Source of the DNA: CAVVEC01 sp963747105
Lineage (GTDB): Bacteria; Acidobacteriota; Terriglobia; Terriglobales; Acidobacteriaceae
Assembly: GCA_963747105.1 (NCBI GenBank)
Contig: CAVVEC010000016.1
Span: 434,001-498,000 of the forward strand
DNA length: 64,000 bases
Direction of reading: 5' to 3'
Every line of letters begins with the position of its first letter. The first letter of the stretch is position 1. Of the stretch, positions 8,332 to 15,886 are shown piece by piece. The notes under the pieces are model-generated. The model had not been told where the DNA came from, did no database searches, and was given only the letters and a program-made list of their open reading frames with translations. A program made the position numbers and the translations under genes.

Positions 8332-8983
8332 GCGACGCCCCTGAATCCCGCCGGAACCTGGCGCACTGGATCGATTGGCCGCGCCATGAACGTCGGAAAC
8401 GCGACGGCGCATTCGGGGCCGATGGCGATCTGCGCGAGCGCCCTCACCTCCTCGGCTGACACCTCGCAAACATGCTGCAATCCGAGTCCCCAGCGACGGA
8501 TAAACTCGGCCGGCGTCGCAAGCTCTTCGCCCTCGTTCACGTAGCCCATGAACTCAGCTACGAGGTCGCGCTTGAAGTCTCGACAGCGCTGAAGTTCAGC
8601 CGATGCAGTGCAATTTTCCATCCCCTTCGCAGGCTTGAACTCTCCCGGCGATGCAAGCCCCGCACGGTGCCGCAGATGCATGAACAGCAACCTATTTGCG
8701 AAGTACACGATGTGCTCTGGGTCGGGGACTTCTGCGGATTTTCCGCCACCGCTTGGGCCAGGCGCCGCTCTCGGTGCAGTCGCCACATGGCGCTCACGGT
8801 GGGCATTTCCTCGGGGCCGTTGTCTGCGAGACAGCGCTCCACGACCCGCGCGAATTGCTGCAGCGACATCTTGGCGAGTCCCAGGAAATATGCGTGCCGA
8901 CGTGGCAAGGTGCAGGGAACGTTGAACCCGGCGCAGAGGGCCGCGAATTGCTCCTCGAACGCCTCGCGGTCAGTGGCCTGCAT
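8328..8983 (-). CDS. Phage replication-associated protein, helicase-loader candidate (one frameshift)
   Basis: ATG 8983 is preceded by GGAGGAAG. The first part reads QATDREAFEEQFAALCAGFN through SAMWRLHRERRLA. One C is missing near 8756, and the second frame continues SGGGKSAEVPDPEHIVYFAN to the stop overlapping GTG 8331. The rebuilt protein is about 218 residues. It follows a DUF1376 protein, a position often held by helicase loaders or replication initiators. No Walker motif is seen, so this is inference from context. Confidence 0.6.
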
Positions 8984-9623
8984 GGGCAGCTTCCTCCGCT
9001 TCCAGTTCGTCCGCCGTCTTGAGCGGTTTCCAATCCCCCACACACGATTTGGGGTTGGTTTTTGGCGTTCTGGAGTCTGAGTGTGTGGGTATTGGATTCT
9101 GGATATTGGAGTCTGGAGTCTGGATAGCTTTGCCAGTTGGTTCTGTTTCTGAAACCCGCTGGGTTTTTCTTGGCCTACCCCCGTGATTCCCATTGGCTTT
9201 TGCAATCTCTGCCAGTCGGGTTGCGTCTTCGAGTTCATCGAATGCCCTCCCATTGACCAAGCCTGATTCGGTCTTCTTCCAAAACTGGCGCGCGATGGAA
9301 TCCACTGCGGCGCGCTCGGCTTTGGTGTGCGCGCGCGCCATGCGATAGAGGTGCTCGCCGCTGGGGAGCGGCTTCTCGGTGCCGTAATAGGCGTGCAGCA
9401 TCAGTAGATACGCGCCGTGCTCGAGCAGAGAAAGGTGCCCGGTCTTCTTGGCGTAGTCGCCGAGATGGTGCTTGTAGTAATTCAATGCGGCTGACACGCG
9501 CGTAGGAATCCGCCGATTCCCCGCACAGACGACTTGACGGCTAAGCTTTAATTGGGCGGGTGTATAATCGCCATTGCTGCGGCACAACGCAACCCTTTTT
9601 TTTAAGCTCCCTGCCATGCTCAT
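8970..9623 (-). CDS. DUF1376 (YdaU-like) replication protein
   Basis: 217 residues if it starts at ATG 9623, which overlaps the regulator's stop as ATGA. The DUF1376 signature NYYKHHLGDYAKKTGHLSLL lies at about residues 48-67 and continues with EHGAYLLMLHAYYG; family members usually begin right there, so GTG 9497 or TTG 9485 is an alternative start. The C-terminal part is low-complexity (Pro/Thr/Asn/Lys) with NGNHGGRPRKTQ, as in phage replication proteins with disordered linkers. It probably acts in replication initiation. Confidence 0.8.
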   Translation of the reverse strand: MSMAGSLKKRVALCRSNGDYTPAQLKLSRQVVCAGNRRIPTRVSAALNYYKHHLGDYAKKTGHLSLLEHGAYLLMLHAYYGTEKPLPSGEHLYRMARAHTKAERAAVDSIARQFWKKTESGLVNGRAFDELEDATRLAEIAKANGNHGGRPRKTQRVSETEPTGKAIQTPDSNIQNPIPTHSDSRTPKTNPKSCVGDWKPLKTADELEAEEAAHAGH

Positions 9624-9859
9624 GCGGCGAAATCACCGGTTACTGTTTCGGGCTTTTTTTTAGAAGGAGATCCCTCGCCCGGTTCTTGACCGCTTATGCC
9701 CGCCCATGTGACGGGGGTCTCGGCGACGATCCGCTTCGCAAGTTCGGTGCGGGGAATTCGGGTGCGGTATTGCCATGCAAGCGCTGCGCGTTCGGTGACT
9801 CCGAAGTGCGCCGCGAACTGCTTGGCCCCTACCTGCCGAATGTAATCGCTGAGATTCAT
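9620..9859 (-). CDS. Cro/CI-type HTH regulator
   Basis: 79 residues from ATG 9859. MNLSDYIRQVGAKQFAAHFG and VTERAALAWQYRTRIPRTEL form a helix-turn-helix like small Cro-type proteins. There is no dimerisation or peptidase domain. It is the first gene of the leftward operon and starts only a few bases after its predicted -10 box. Inverted repeats lie on both sides of the divergent promoters. It may be the lysogeny repressor or a Cro analogue; no other repressor is seen in the window. Confidence 0.75.
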   Translation of the reverse strand: MNLSDYIRQVGAKQFAAHFGVTERAALAWQYRTRIPRTELAKRIVAETPVTWAGISGQEPGEGSPSKKKPETVTGDFAA

Positions 9860-9866
9860 GGGTGGA

Positions 9867-9895
9867 TAGATAACACGTTTCGTGTAGCGACGCAA
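9867..9895 (-). promoter_or_regulatory. Leftward regulator promoter, probably leaderless
   Basis: On the minus strand there is a -35 TTGCGT (9890-9895), a 17-base spacer and a -10 TATCTA (9867-9872). Only seven bases separate the -10 from the ATG at 9859, so the transcript would start at or next to the start codon, as for lambda cI from PRM. An inverted repeat fills the spacer. Confidence 0.6.
9873..9885. promoter_or_regulatory. Operator 1, ACACG-N3-CGTGT
   Basis: Perfect inverted repeat ACACG TTT CGTGT inside the spacer of the leftward promoter. Two similar sites lie at 10002 and 10025, so all three are probably bound by the same HTH dimer. Confidence 0.65.
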
Positions 9896-10001
9896 TGGAC
9901 TCAGTACACATTCCGTTCAGACCAAAGGCAACCCACTCCCAAAAACTGGCTGACGCCGCGCGAGGTTTTGCGCCTCCTCGAAACCGGCTCCGTTGAACTG
10001 C

Positions 10002-10016
10002 TACACGAAATGTGTT
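10002..10016. promoter_or_regulatory. Operator 2, near-palindrome
   Basis: TACACG AAA TGTGTT, one mismatch from the ACACG/CGTGT consensus. It overlaps the start of the -35 box of the rightward promoter. Confidence 0.6.
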
Positions 10017-10043
10017 GACACGCATACACGATACGTGTAGGCT
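10015..10043 (+). promoter_or_regulatory. Rightward early promoter
   Basis: A consensus -35 TTGACA (10015-10020) is followed 17 bases later by TAGGCT (10038-10043). Operator 3 lies in the spacer and operator 2 touches the -35, so repressor binding would block it. It drives the early operon, whose first gene has a strong GGAGG at 10061. Confidence 0.6.
10025..10039. promoter_or_regulatory. Operator 3, TACACG-ATA-CGTGTA
   Basis: Perfect 6-3-6 inverted repeat within the spacer of the rightward promoter. It is the longest of the three operator-like sites. Confidence 0.65.
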
Positions 10044-10071
10044 CCCTCCACATTCACTCGGGAGGCAGGTC

Positions 10072-10278
10072 ATGGCAGCAGATGGACAAGAGCAACGCAC
10101 CGCCGACGCCGCGGAGCGCGCCGACCTCGAATGGCGCGAGGCGGTCTTCAGGGATCACGAGGACGAGCTCAGCCGCACGCTCATCGACATTGCGCGCACG
10201 CCGGCGGAGTCGGCGCTGATTTGGGACGCTGAGATCGCGCGCCAGGTGCGGGATGCGTATGAGGCGGTGTCGCGATGA
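10072..10278 (+). CDS. First early gene, small acidic protein
   Basis: 68 residues from ATG 10072 with GGAGG six bases upstream. It is helical and acidic (AERADLEWREAVFRDHEDEL, IARQVRDAYEAV). It overlaps the next gene as ATGA. First in the early operon, so expressed immediately on derepression. Function is unknown. Confidence 0.6.
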   Translation: MAADGQEQRTADAAERADLEWREAVFRDHEDELSRTLIDIARTPAESALIWDAEIARQVRDAYEAVSR

Positions 10279-11058
10279 GCCCCGCCGTACACGAGCGCTT
10301 CGGCTGGCTCGAAACAATATCCCTAGAGTCTGGTGCTCACGAATCGCTAGAACGCGGCGCCTGCGTGATGGAGGCTGTCGCCTACATCGCGGGCGAGCCC
10401 TGGAGCGATCATCCGGTGTGTGCGTGCCCCGTGCTCACGAGCTTCATGGTCGCGTGGAACGATGGCCTCCAGAACGATGCCGAACGCGATCGCTTACTCA
10501 AGCCGCTTGTTGAACAACTGATAGACACGCGTTCGACGCCAGCTGTCGAAGAGCGCCGCTCTTACATGGCGCTCGACTGGCTGATTCGCGTTCACACGCC
10601 GAAGTGGCTGGATTTCGTTCCCTCACTCGCGCCACATGCCAAGGCGCTGCGCGATCTCAAGAGATTGCCGACATTGCTGGCGCGAAGGCCGCAGGCGCGA
10701 GCGTTAAAGCTGCGTGGGACGCTGCGTGGGACGCTGCGGGGGCCGCTGCGTGGGACGCTGCGAGGGACGCTGCGAGGGACGCTGCGTGGGACGCTGCGGG
10801 GGACGCTGCGAGGGACGCTGCGAGGGACGCTGCGTGGGACGCTGCGGGGCCGCTGCGTGGGACGCTGCGGGGGACGCTGCGAGGGACGCTGCGTGGGCCG
10901 CTGCGAGGGCCGCTGCGGGGACGCTGCGGGGCCGCTGCGTGGGACGCTGCGAGGGCCGCTGCGGGGCCGCTGCGAGGGCCGCTCTCAAGCCGACCACCGA
11001 ATGGCTGCAAGCCTCTGCGCTTGATTTGGTGGGGCGCATGATTCGGGTGCAGCCATGA
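10275..11058 (+). CDS. Tetrapeptide-repeat (AAWD/AARD) phage protein, several frameshifts
   Basis: The N-terminal 125 residues read well (MSPAVHERFGWLETISLE; RRSYMALDWLIRVHTPKWLD) and match phage/bacterial proteins that end in A-A-W-D repeats. After ALRDLK the frame must shift by -1 to give EIADIAGAKAAGASVKAA and then WDAA/RDAA repeats. Four more one-base contractions occur where the repeat has GGGG instead of GGGGG (near 10847, 10914, 10926 and 10957). With all restored the frame ends TEWLQASALDLVGRMIRV and stops at 11058, overlapping the next ATG. As read, translation would enter Arg/Gly/Cys-rich nonsense frames. Confidence 0.6.
10709..10983 (+). repeat. 12-bp tandem repeat (GCTGCGNGGGAC-type)
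   Basis: About 23 units of a 12-base motif such as GCTGCGTGGGAC, with variants GCTGCGAGGGAC, GCTGCGGGGGAC and the same with GCC. In the coding frame each unit is Ala-Ala-(Trp/Arg/Gly)-(Asp/Ala). Four units are 11 bases long because one G is missing from the G run. Confidence 0.9.
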
Positions 11059-11312
11059 GCCAGTGCCGTTCGAAATGCGATTGCGATTACAACCCGGACC
11101 CTGAGCGCGGCGGCCATCAGCCCGATTGCCGCTCGCAGGTTGAATGCGACGAGCACGGTTACTGTGATCGACATTACGCCGAGGCCGAGGCTGACTTCGC
11201 CTACTTCCGCGGACTCGCTCGCCACATGGTCATCGACGACGAGCAATCGCGCGAGGAGCTCACTGCGGAGCTCAGGGACGCTGGCCGCGATCACTTGGTG
11301 CGGCCGTCATGA
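11055..11312 (+). CDS. Cys-rich early protein
   Basis: 85 residues from ATG 11055 (ATGA overlap). The N-terminal third has six cysteines (SQCRSKCDCDY, HQPDCRSQVEC, GYCDRH) with His, suggesting metal binding. The C-terminal part is acidic and helical (DFAYFRGLARHMVIDDEQSR). Function is unknown. Confidence 0.6.
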   Translation: MSQCRSKCDCDYNPDPERGGHQPDCRSQVECDEHGYCDRHYAEAEADFAYFRGLARHMVIDDEQSREELTAELRDAGRDHLVRPS

Positions 11313-11521
11313 ACTTCGTGCTTACCTTCCGTCCAAACACTGCCGCCTACCGGGTTCACAACTGGAACTGCAATCGGCAGATGTCAGGACAAGTCGAGGT
11401 GAGCCGGCATCACAGCCGCGAAGCAGCTATTGCGGCAGCCCACGCAGATGAATCGAGCAAAGGTGGTGCGAAGGCCGACGTGAAAGCCTGTCGATGCTGC
11501 CAACCGAGGAGCGTGTCATGA
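11309..11521 (+). CDS. Small early protein with Cys-Cys tail
   Basis: 70 residues, overlapping its neighbours at both ends by ATGA. MNFVLTFRPNTAAYRVHNWN is followed by a His/Ala-rich stretch and ends ADVKACRCCQPRSVS. It may bind metal. I do not recognise it. Confidence 0.55.
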   Translation: MNFVLTFRPNTAAYRVHNWNCNRQMSGQVEVSRHHSREAAIAAAHADESSKGGAKADVKACRCCQPRSVS

Positions 11522-11685
11522 GCTGGCAAATCGCATTGATCTTGGGCGTCTTCCTCCCAATCATCCTGATCGCGCTCGTCGCCCTTTTCGTGCTGCCCTC
11601 ACGGCGCAACCCAGTGATCCGGCAGAAGCCCACCCCGGACTCGCGCCGCGATGCCTATACCAACTTCATGCGAGACATGAAATGA
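11518..11685 (+). CDS. Single-span membrane protein (55 aa)
   Basis: From ATG 11518 (ATGA). One strong transmembrane helix, LILGVFLPIILIALVALFVL (residues 7-26), with a basic C-terminal tail RRNPVIRQKPTPDSRRD. The topology looks like an inner-membrane protein with a cytoplasmic tail. Possibly a superinfection or membrane-remodelling protein; no direct evidence. Confidence 0.6.
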   Translation: MSWQIALILGVFLPIILIALVALFVLPSRRNPVIRQKPTPDSRRDAYTNFMRDMK

Positions 11686-11961
11686 ACGACCTCACGACAC
11701 TGCTTCAGGCGAGCATCAAACTCGTCAAGGTCGAGCGGGCGCTGCGCGAATCGAACGATGCGCTACGCGAAGCCAATGAGCAGCTGCGCCACCAGGCCGC
11801 GACCATTGCGCACTACCAGAACGAGAACGACAAGCTCAAGCGCCAGCTAGGCAAGGCGACGCTTCTCGGTGACATTCGGCGCGACGTGATCGAGCAGAGG
11901 CTCCATCAGCGAGATGCCGGAGCTCGACAACATCATGTTCTTCAAACGACAGGCAGATTAA
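11682..11961 (+). CDS. Coiled-coil early protein (probable frameshift)
   Basis: From ATG 11682 (ATGA). The first 65 residues form a strong coiled coil: VKVERALRESNDALREANEQ, QAATIAHYQNENDKLKRQLG. Near 11905 the frame degrades, while another frame reads SEMPELDNIMFFKRQAD and stops at 11961, three bases before the next gene. That tail looks genuine, so an indel is likely. The uncorrected frame runs to 12191 through the next gene. Confidence 0.5.
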
Positions 11962-11964
11962 CCC

Positions 11965-12191
11965 ATGAAAATAGCCCAGTACCGCTACATCGATTCGCAA
12001 ACAACGTGCATCTTCCCGGCCGATTTCGAGCGCCACGGGCTGCGCGATACGGTTCGCATCAGCGAATACGTCGAGGTGAGTTCACGCCTCGCGATCCAGC
12101 GGCCGTTGTCGCCGAGACCTGCGTGCTGGTCGAGGTCAAGCGCGCGCGGCTACGGCATGAGCTTGCGAAGCTCGATGGAGAGACAGCATGA
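11965..12191 (+). CDS. Small early protein (one frameshift)
   Basis: ATG 11965: MKIAQYRYIDSQTTCIFPAD to SEYVEV. One G is missing near 12078 (GGTGAG for GGTGGAG), and the other frame continues EFTPRDPAAVVAETCVLVEV and ends LAKLDGETA at a TGA overlapping ATG 12188. The rebuilt length is 75 residues. Function is unknown. Confidence 0.55.
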
Positions 12192-13075
12192 ACGCGAACG
12201 CCGAATTACCCCTGGATCAGCCCGCGGGGACCAGCGCGGACCAGGTGAAGTCCTTAGTTTCGACCATGATGCCGCCCGACAAGGCCATCGAGGTCTACTC
12301 GAGCGCCGATAGTTTTGCGCTTGCGCAGCGCATGGCGAAGTCGCTCTCAGAATCAACGCTGGTGCCGCAGGACTACCAGCGGAACATCCCAAACTGCTTG
12401 ATCGTCCTCGAGATGGCTGCGCGCATTGGGTGCTCCCCGCTCATGTGTGCGCAGAACCTCGATGTGATCCACGGGCGCCCCAGTTGGCGCTCGACCTTCA
12501 TCATCGCTTCCATCAACAGCTGCGGTAAGTTCTCGCCGCTCCGGTTCAAGATGGAGGGCAAAGTCGATACGATGGACCGCATGTGCACGGCGACCGCCAT
12601 CGAGAAGGACACGGGCGATATCCTCGAAGGCCCGACCGTCTCGATGAAGATGGCGCAGGCTGAAGGTTGGCTCGCCAAGAACGGTTCGAAGTGGAAGACG
12701 ATGCCGGAGTTGATGCTGCGCTACCGAGCGGCCGCGTTCTTCGGCCGGCTCTACGCGCCCGAGATGCTGCTCGGTATGCACGCATCCGACGAGGCGGCGG
12801 ATATCATCGATATCACGCCGGTGAACCCGCGGCCAGACACGTCGGACGTTGACATGGCGCTCGTGGACAAGTGGGAAGAAGACGTCAAAGGGCTGCTCGA
12901 GTCCGATTCCAAAGACGAGTACGAGATCGCCGCCGGCATCCGCGACATGCACGCCGAGCTCAACAAGTTCCCCGAGCTCTACAGTCTCGTCGCCGATCGG
13001 CTCGCGAGGCACAAGATCATCTCGAAGGCGCAATGGCGGAAGAACCTCGACCACTATCCGCCCGACGCGCAATGA
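12188..13075 (+). CDS. RecT-like single-strand annealing protein
   Basis: 295 residues, intact. PNCLIVLEMAARIGCSPLMC followed by AQNLDVIHGRPSWRSTFIIA and PELMLRYRAAAFFGRLYAPE match the core of RecT-family phage recombinases, with LVPQDYQRN upstream. The C-terminus is acidic and helical. It would anneal single strands during phage recombination. The usual partner exonuclease is not adjacent; the VRR-NUC gene at 7805 is the nearest phage nuclease. RecT-like is from motif recognition only. Confidence 0.75.
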   Translation: MNANAELPLDQPAGTSADQVKSLVSTMMPPDKAIEVYSSADSFALAQRMAKSLSESTLVPQDYQRNIPNCLIVLEMAARIGCSPLMCAQNLDVIHGRPSWRSTFIIASINSCGKFSPLRFKMEGKVDTMDRMCTATAIEKDTGDILEGPTVSMKMAQAEGWLAKNGSKWKTMPELMLRYRAAAFFGRLYAPEMLLGMHASDEAADIIDITPVNPRPDTSDVDMALVDKWEEDVKGLLESDSKDEYEIAAGIRDMHAELNKFPELYSLVADRLARHKIISKAQWRKNLDHYPPDAQ

Positions 13076-13254
13076 ACATTCTAGGCCGCCTTATTACCAA
13101 GCTTTTCCCGCCCCGCTGCGAGTGGCACGAGGGCGAGGACGGGCACTGGTCAACCGACTGCGGACAGCAAGTCGAGATAGGTATCGCGCCAAAGACGTGT
13201 CCGTACTGCGGGAAGAAAGTTCGGCCGCACTATGCGCTGATCAGGGAGTGGTAG
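13072..13254 (+). CDS. Zinc-finger early protein (60 aa)
   Basis: From ATG 13072 (ATGA overlap with the RecT-like gene). CEWHEGEDGHWSTDC and TCPYCGKKVRPH give a mixed Cys/His metal site, of a type common in phage restriction-alleviation-like proteins. Role unproven. Confidence 0.6.
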   Translation: MNILGRLITKLFPPRCEWHEGEDGHWSTDCGQQVEIGIAPKTCPYCGKKVRPHYALIREW

Positions 13255-13256
13255 TC

Positions 13257-13412
13257 GTGAAAGAGCGTCGCATCGGTCTTCGGGTGTCGCAGGAAACGTA
13301 TGAAAAACTGCGCACCTTCTGCCAGCGCGAGGGCAAGAGCATCAATGGCGCCGTGCGCGTGTTCATCGAGGGGGCGGTAAAGGGCGCTGGAGGTCAGCGA
13401 GCCGCCGCCTAA
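13257..13412 (+). CDS. Arc/CopG-like ribbon-helix-helix protein
   Basis: 51 residues from GTG 13257. KERRIGLRVSQETYEKLRTF followed by CQREGKSINGAVRVFIEG fits a ribbon-helix-helix fold: a basic beta strand, then two helices with a turn at GKS. Probably a DNA-binding regulator of the early operon. Confidence 0.65.
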   Translation: MKERRIGLRVSQETYEKLRTFCQREGKSINGAVRVFIEGAVKGAGGQRAAA

Positions 13413-13498
13413 GTCGGTCGAATCGCGGCTGATGGCGGGATGGCGATGAGCGTTCGCACTGGGAAAAGATTGTGAGTAATTCAACGAAGGAGAGAAAA

Positions 13499-13792
13499 GT
13501 GGCAAAGAAAACAGATGGCGAGCGCGCCGTTGTGGTGACGACCGCGCACCGCGGTGTGTTCTTCGGATACACGGACGATACTAGCGGCGAGATCATTTCA
13601 CTGCGTGCCGCGCGCAATTGCTTATATTGGGCAGTCGATCAAAAAGGCTTCGTCGGCCTTGCGGCAATCGGTCCGACCAAAGGCGCACGCGTTGGTCCAG
13701 CGGCCGACATGGAATTGCGCGATATCACGAGCGTCGCAGCCTGCACGCCAGAAGCGATTGTTGCATGGGAGCGCGCGCCGTGGAGTGCGTGA
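13499..13792 (+). CDS. DUF6948 phage protein
   Basis: I take the GTG at 13499 as start because AAGGAGAG lies six bases upstream; an in-frame GTG also occurs at 13472. RAVVVTTAHRGVFFGYTDDT, then RAARNCLYWAVDQKGFVGLA and MELRDITSVAACTPEAI are the DUF6948 signature. The family is common in phages and has no known function. It overlaps the next gene (GCGTGATG). Confidence 0.75.
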   Translation: MAKKTDGERAVVVTTAHRGVFFGYTDDTSGEIISLRAARNCLYWAVDQKGFVGLAAIGPTKGARVGPAADMELRDITSVAACTPEAIVAWERAPWSA

Positions 13793-14522
13793 TGCTCCGA
13801 GGCGAGGCACCCGACTGGGCGCCGAACGGGGACGGGTCCGGGTCCGGGTACGGGTCCGGGTCCGGGGACGGGTACGGGTACGGGACGGGGACGGGTCCGG
13901 GTACGGGGACGGGTACGGGTCCGGGACGGGTCCGGGTCCGGGTCCGGGTACGGGTCCGGGGACGGGTCCGGGTACGGGGACGGGTACGGGGACGGGTCGG
14001 GACGGGTCCGGGTCCGGGTACGGGTCCGGGTCCGGGTCCGGGTCCGGGTCCGGGTACGGGTACGGGGACGGGGACGGGTCCGGGGACGGGTCCGGGTCCG
14101 GGTACGGGTCCGGGTACGGGTCCGGGTACGGGTCCGGGTACGGGTCCGGGAACGGGTCCTATTGGTCGAAGACGATCCAAGATTTCGCAGCCCGATGGAG
14201 CGATGCGCAGCGAGCGCGGCTCGAAGAACTGAAAGCGCTGGGGCCCAGATTTGCTTCTGGCGCTCGAACAAGGACGCGACGCCAGCCAATGGCGGTCATC
14301 TCAAGCCAGCGGCAGTCGGCGATGTGCAGACGGTCAATGGACCGCTCGAAATCTGTTCAAGCCGGCGCTACATGGCACGTTGATCCTGCTGAAATGGAAA
14401 GGTAAGCGAGTTTGGATCGTTGCACTCAATGGCGAGGTCGTTGGCGATGACGAGAAGTACGGAGCGCTCTAGCGGGAAATCATCGGCGAGTCTTCGCCCT
14501 TGCAAAGGGAGCATCCGAGTGA
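13792..14522 (+). CDS. Gly-(Ser/Tyr/Asp) repeat phage protein, multiple frameshifts
   Basis: ATG 13792 begins MLRGEAPDWAPNGDGSGSGY and enters a dipeptide repeat coded by the GGGNNN array. Four 5-base units shift the frame, and the last frame exits as GSYWSKTIQDFAARWSDAQR. Further frame changes give NKDATPANGG, HLKPAAVGDVQTVNGPLEIC and HGTLILLKWKGKRVWIVALN, then GEVVGDDEKYGAL. An in-frame TAG (14470) follows, then REIIGE. One more restored G gives VFALAKGASE and a TGA overlapping the next GTG. The C-terminal part matches a family of phage proteins often fused to such repeats. Function is unknown. Confidence 0.55.
13828..14158 (+). repeat. GGGNNN hexanucleotide array (G-quadruplex prone)
   Basis: About 55 units of GGGTCC, GGGTAC or GGGGAC with almost no interruption. 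Every run of four units fits G3N3G3N3G3N3G3 on the plus strand. Four units are only five bases long (GGGAC or GGGTC). Confidence 0.95.
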
Positions 14523-14850
14523 GCGCACTGAATGCATTGGCCGATGTGGTCACCGAGCGTCGACGACAGTCGAGGTTGAGAACTGGGTACCGGCGCACGA
14601 CGATAAGCATAAACACGGCGAACTGTCGGCTGCGGCCGTGTGCTACGCCATGCATGCGTCGAATGAATTGAACCCTGACGATCCATTTGATCTAGCGAAA
14701 CCTCCCGCTTGGTGGCCGTGGGCCACGTCATGGTGGAAACCGAAAGATGTACGCCGTGATTTGGTGCGGGCCGCTGCGTTACTGCTTGCGGAAATCGAGC
14801 GATTAGACCGTGCATCTACCTCCATCAAGACAGGAAATGACAATGGGTAA
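14520..14850 (+). CDS. Phage protein with WWPWATSWWKP motif (one frameshift)
   Basis: GTG 14520 begins SALNALADVVTERRRQ. One G is missing near 14569, and the other frame continues VEVENWVPAHDDKHKHGELS, KPPAWWPWATSWWKPKDVRR and DLVRAAALLLAEIERLDRAS. The Trp/Pro core followed by a DLVRAxALLLAEIERLDR helix is recurrent in phage hypothetical proteins, but I know no function. The rebuilt length is about 110 residues. Confidence 0.6.
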
Positions 14851-15081
14851 AGGTCGCAAGCTGGCCCGCGAGGCCGATCTGCAATCTGGTGGCCACGGCA
14901 TCCACGCCGACCTGCTGGAGGACTTCAAGGATCAATTGATGATCGTTTTTCTCAAACGTCTGGTTGACAAGGACGGCAACTTTTCGGTTTCGGTTGCTGA
15001 GGTCGATGCGACTGGCAGCCATATGGTGTCGTTCAGCGTGAACGATGGGGTTTCCACTTCAAGGTGAGCCGCAAATCATGA
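14843..15081 (+). CDS. Small early protein (one frameshift)
   Basis: ATG 14843: MGKGRKLAREADLQSGGHGI, DLLEDFKDQLMIVFLKRLVD, then SVSVAEVDATGSHMVSFSVN. As read it ends at 15067. Adding one T near 15052 gives a tail DGVFHFKVSRKS whose stop overlaps ATG 15078. 79 residues if restored. Function is unknown. Confidence 0.6.
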
Positions 15082-15545
15082 GTACCCGACAATTGACGAC
15101 AGGCGAGCCTGTCCCAGTGGACGAGAGTCACCGGGAATTACGGTCGGATGGTCAGCAAAAGGGATACGTCGTCCTGAGCCCTGAGGAGCGCGCCAAGGGG
15201 TTCGTAAAGCCGGTACGGCGATCATACACCCATGACAAATGCGGCTGCCTGACGACAATGGGGCACGCTCTGGCTGAGACCTATGCGCGCGATCCAAACT
15301 TCTACAGTGGCACGTTCTGCTGCGAGTGCGCGACGCACTTCCCGCTGGATCAATTTCACTGGGAGGACGGTGAGCCGATGGACACCCTGAAGCAACCGGC
15401 ATGGAATGCGTTGATGGACTCGAAACGTCGCGCAGCCGAAATAAAGGCTGCTGGTGAATTGGAACGCCGCGAGCGGGCGGAATTAGCGCGGCTCAAGGCG
15501 AAGTACGAAGGCTCTCCTGCCATCAAGGCAGGTCAACATGACTGA
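15078..15545 (+). CDS. Zinc-finger-like early protein (155 aa)
   Basis: From ATG 15078. KCGCLTTMGHALAETYARDP followed by NFYSGTFCCECATHFPLDQF gives two Cys clusters, CxC and CCxC, with His between: a likely zinc site seen in a recurrent phage protein family. The C-terminus is a charged helix (KRRAAEIKAAGELERRERAE). Intact. Function is unknown. Confidence 0.65.
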   Translation: MSTRQLTTGEPVPVDESHRELRSDGQQKGYVVLSPEERAKGFVKPVRRSYTHDKCGCLTTMGHALAETYARDPNFYSGTFCCECATHFPLDQFHWEDGEPMDTLKQPAWNALMDSKRRAAEIKAAGELERRERAELARLKAKYEGSPAIKAGQHD

Positions 15546-15886
15546 CGAAAAGAAGGTCATCTATACGCATTTCGAGGGGATGTGCTGGCCGGTCCCTGGC
15601 GAACGGATGAACGAGATCGAACGGACTATGCGGCACTCTACCCCAGGCGCACCGACTGCCTGGTCGCGGCATCCATTATCAGCGCATATCGTGAGATGGT
15701 AGGTGACAGCGAGAAGCAGCCCGTTTCAACCTGCGACATATCCGCAGCGCGCTCAAAAAAGAAATCCAGCGCATTGGGCGCAATAATGAGCGAGAGGTCT
15801 GGAAAGAAATGGGCATGTCCGGCGATCCATTCAAACCGCCATCATGCTCCACTGCGCAAAACGCCTCGAATGAAGGTGACAAGTGA
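15538..15886 (+). CDS. Early protein, two frameshifts
   Basis: ATG 15538 begins MTDEKKVIYTHFEGMCWPVP. The frame moves near 15640 to PRRTDCLVAASIISAYREMV and near 15719 to RFNLRHIRSALKKEIQRIGR, then EVWKEMGMSGDPFKPPSC, ending at a TGA that overlaps GTG 15883. Two restored bases give 116 residues, and the GTGA overlap supports this. Function is unknown. Confidence 0.5.

Noticed and set aside
10714..11058. Cys/Gly/Arg-rich frames (GRCVGRCEGRC...) across the 12-bp repeat, in several frames
   Set aside because: These are other readings of the AAWD repeat. The Ala-Ala-Trp-Asp frame links a sensible N-terminus and C-terminus.
10709..14158. Possible CRISPR or telomere-like arrays
   Set aside because: The units are 6 or 12 bases without unique spacers and lie within coding sequence.
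13554..14405. Long frames rich in Arg-Val or Gly-Thr/Pro over the GGGNNN array
   Set aside because: They are shadow readings of a hexamer repeat. The dipeptide Gly-(Ser/Tyr/Asp) frame joins the flanking conserved sequences.
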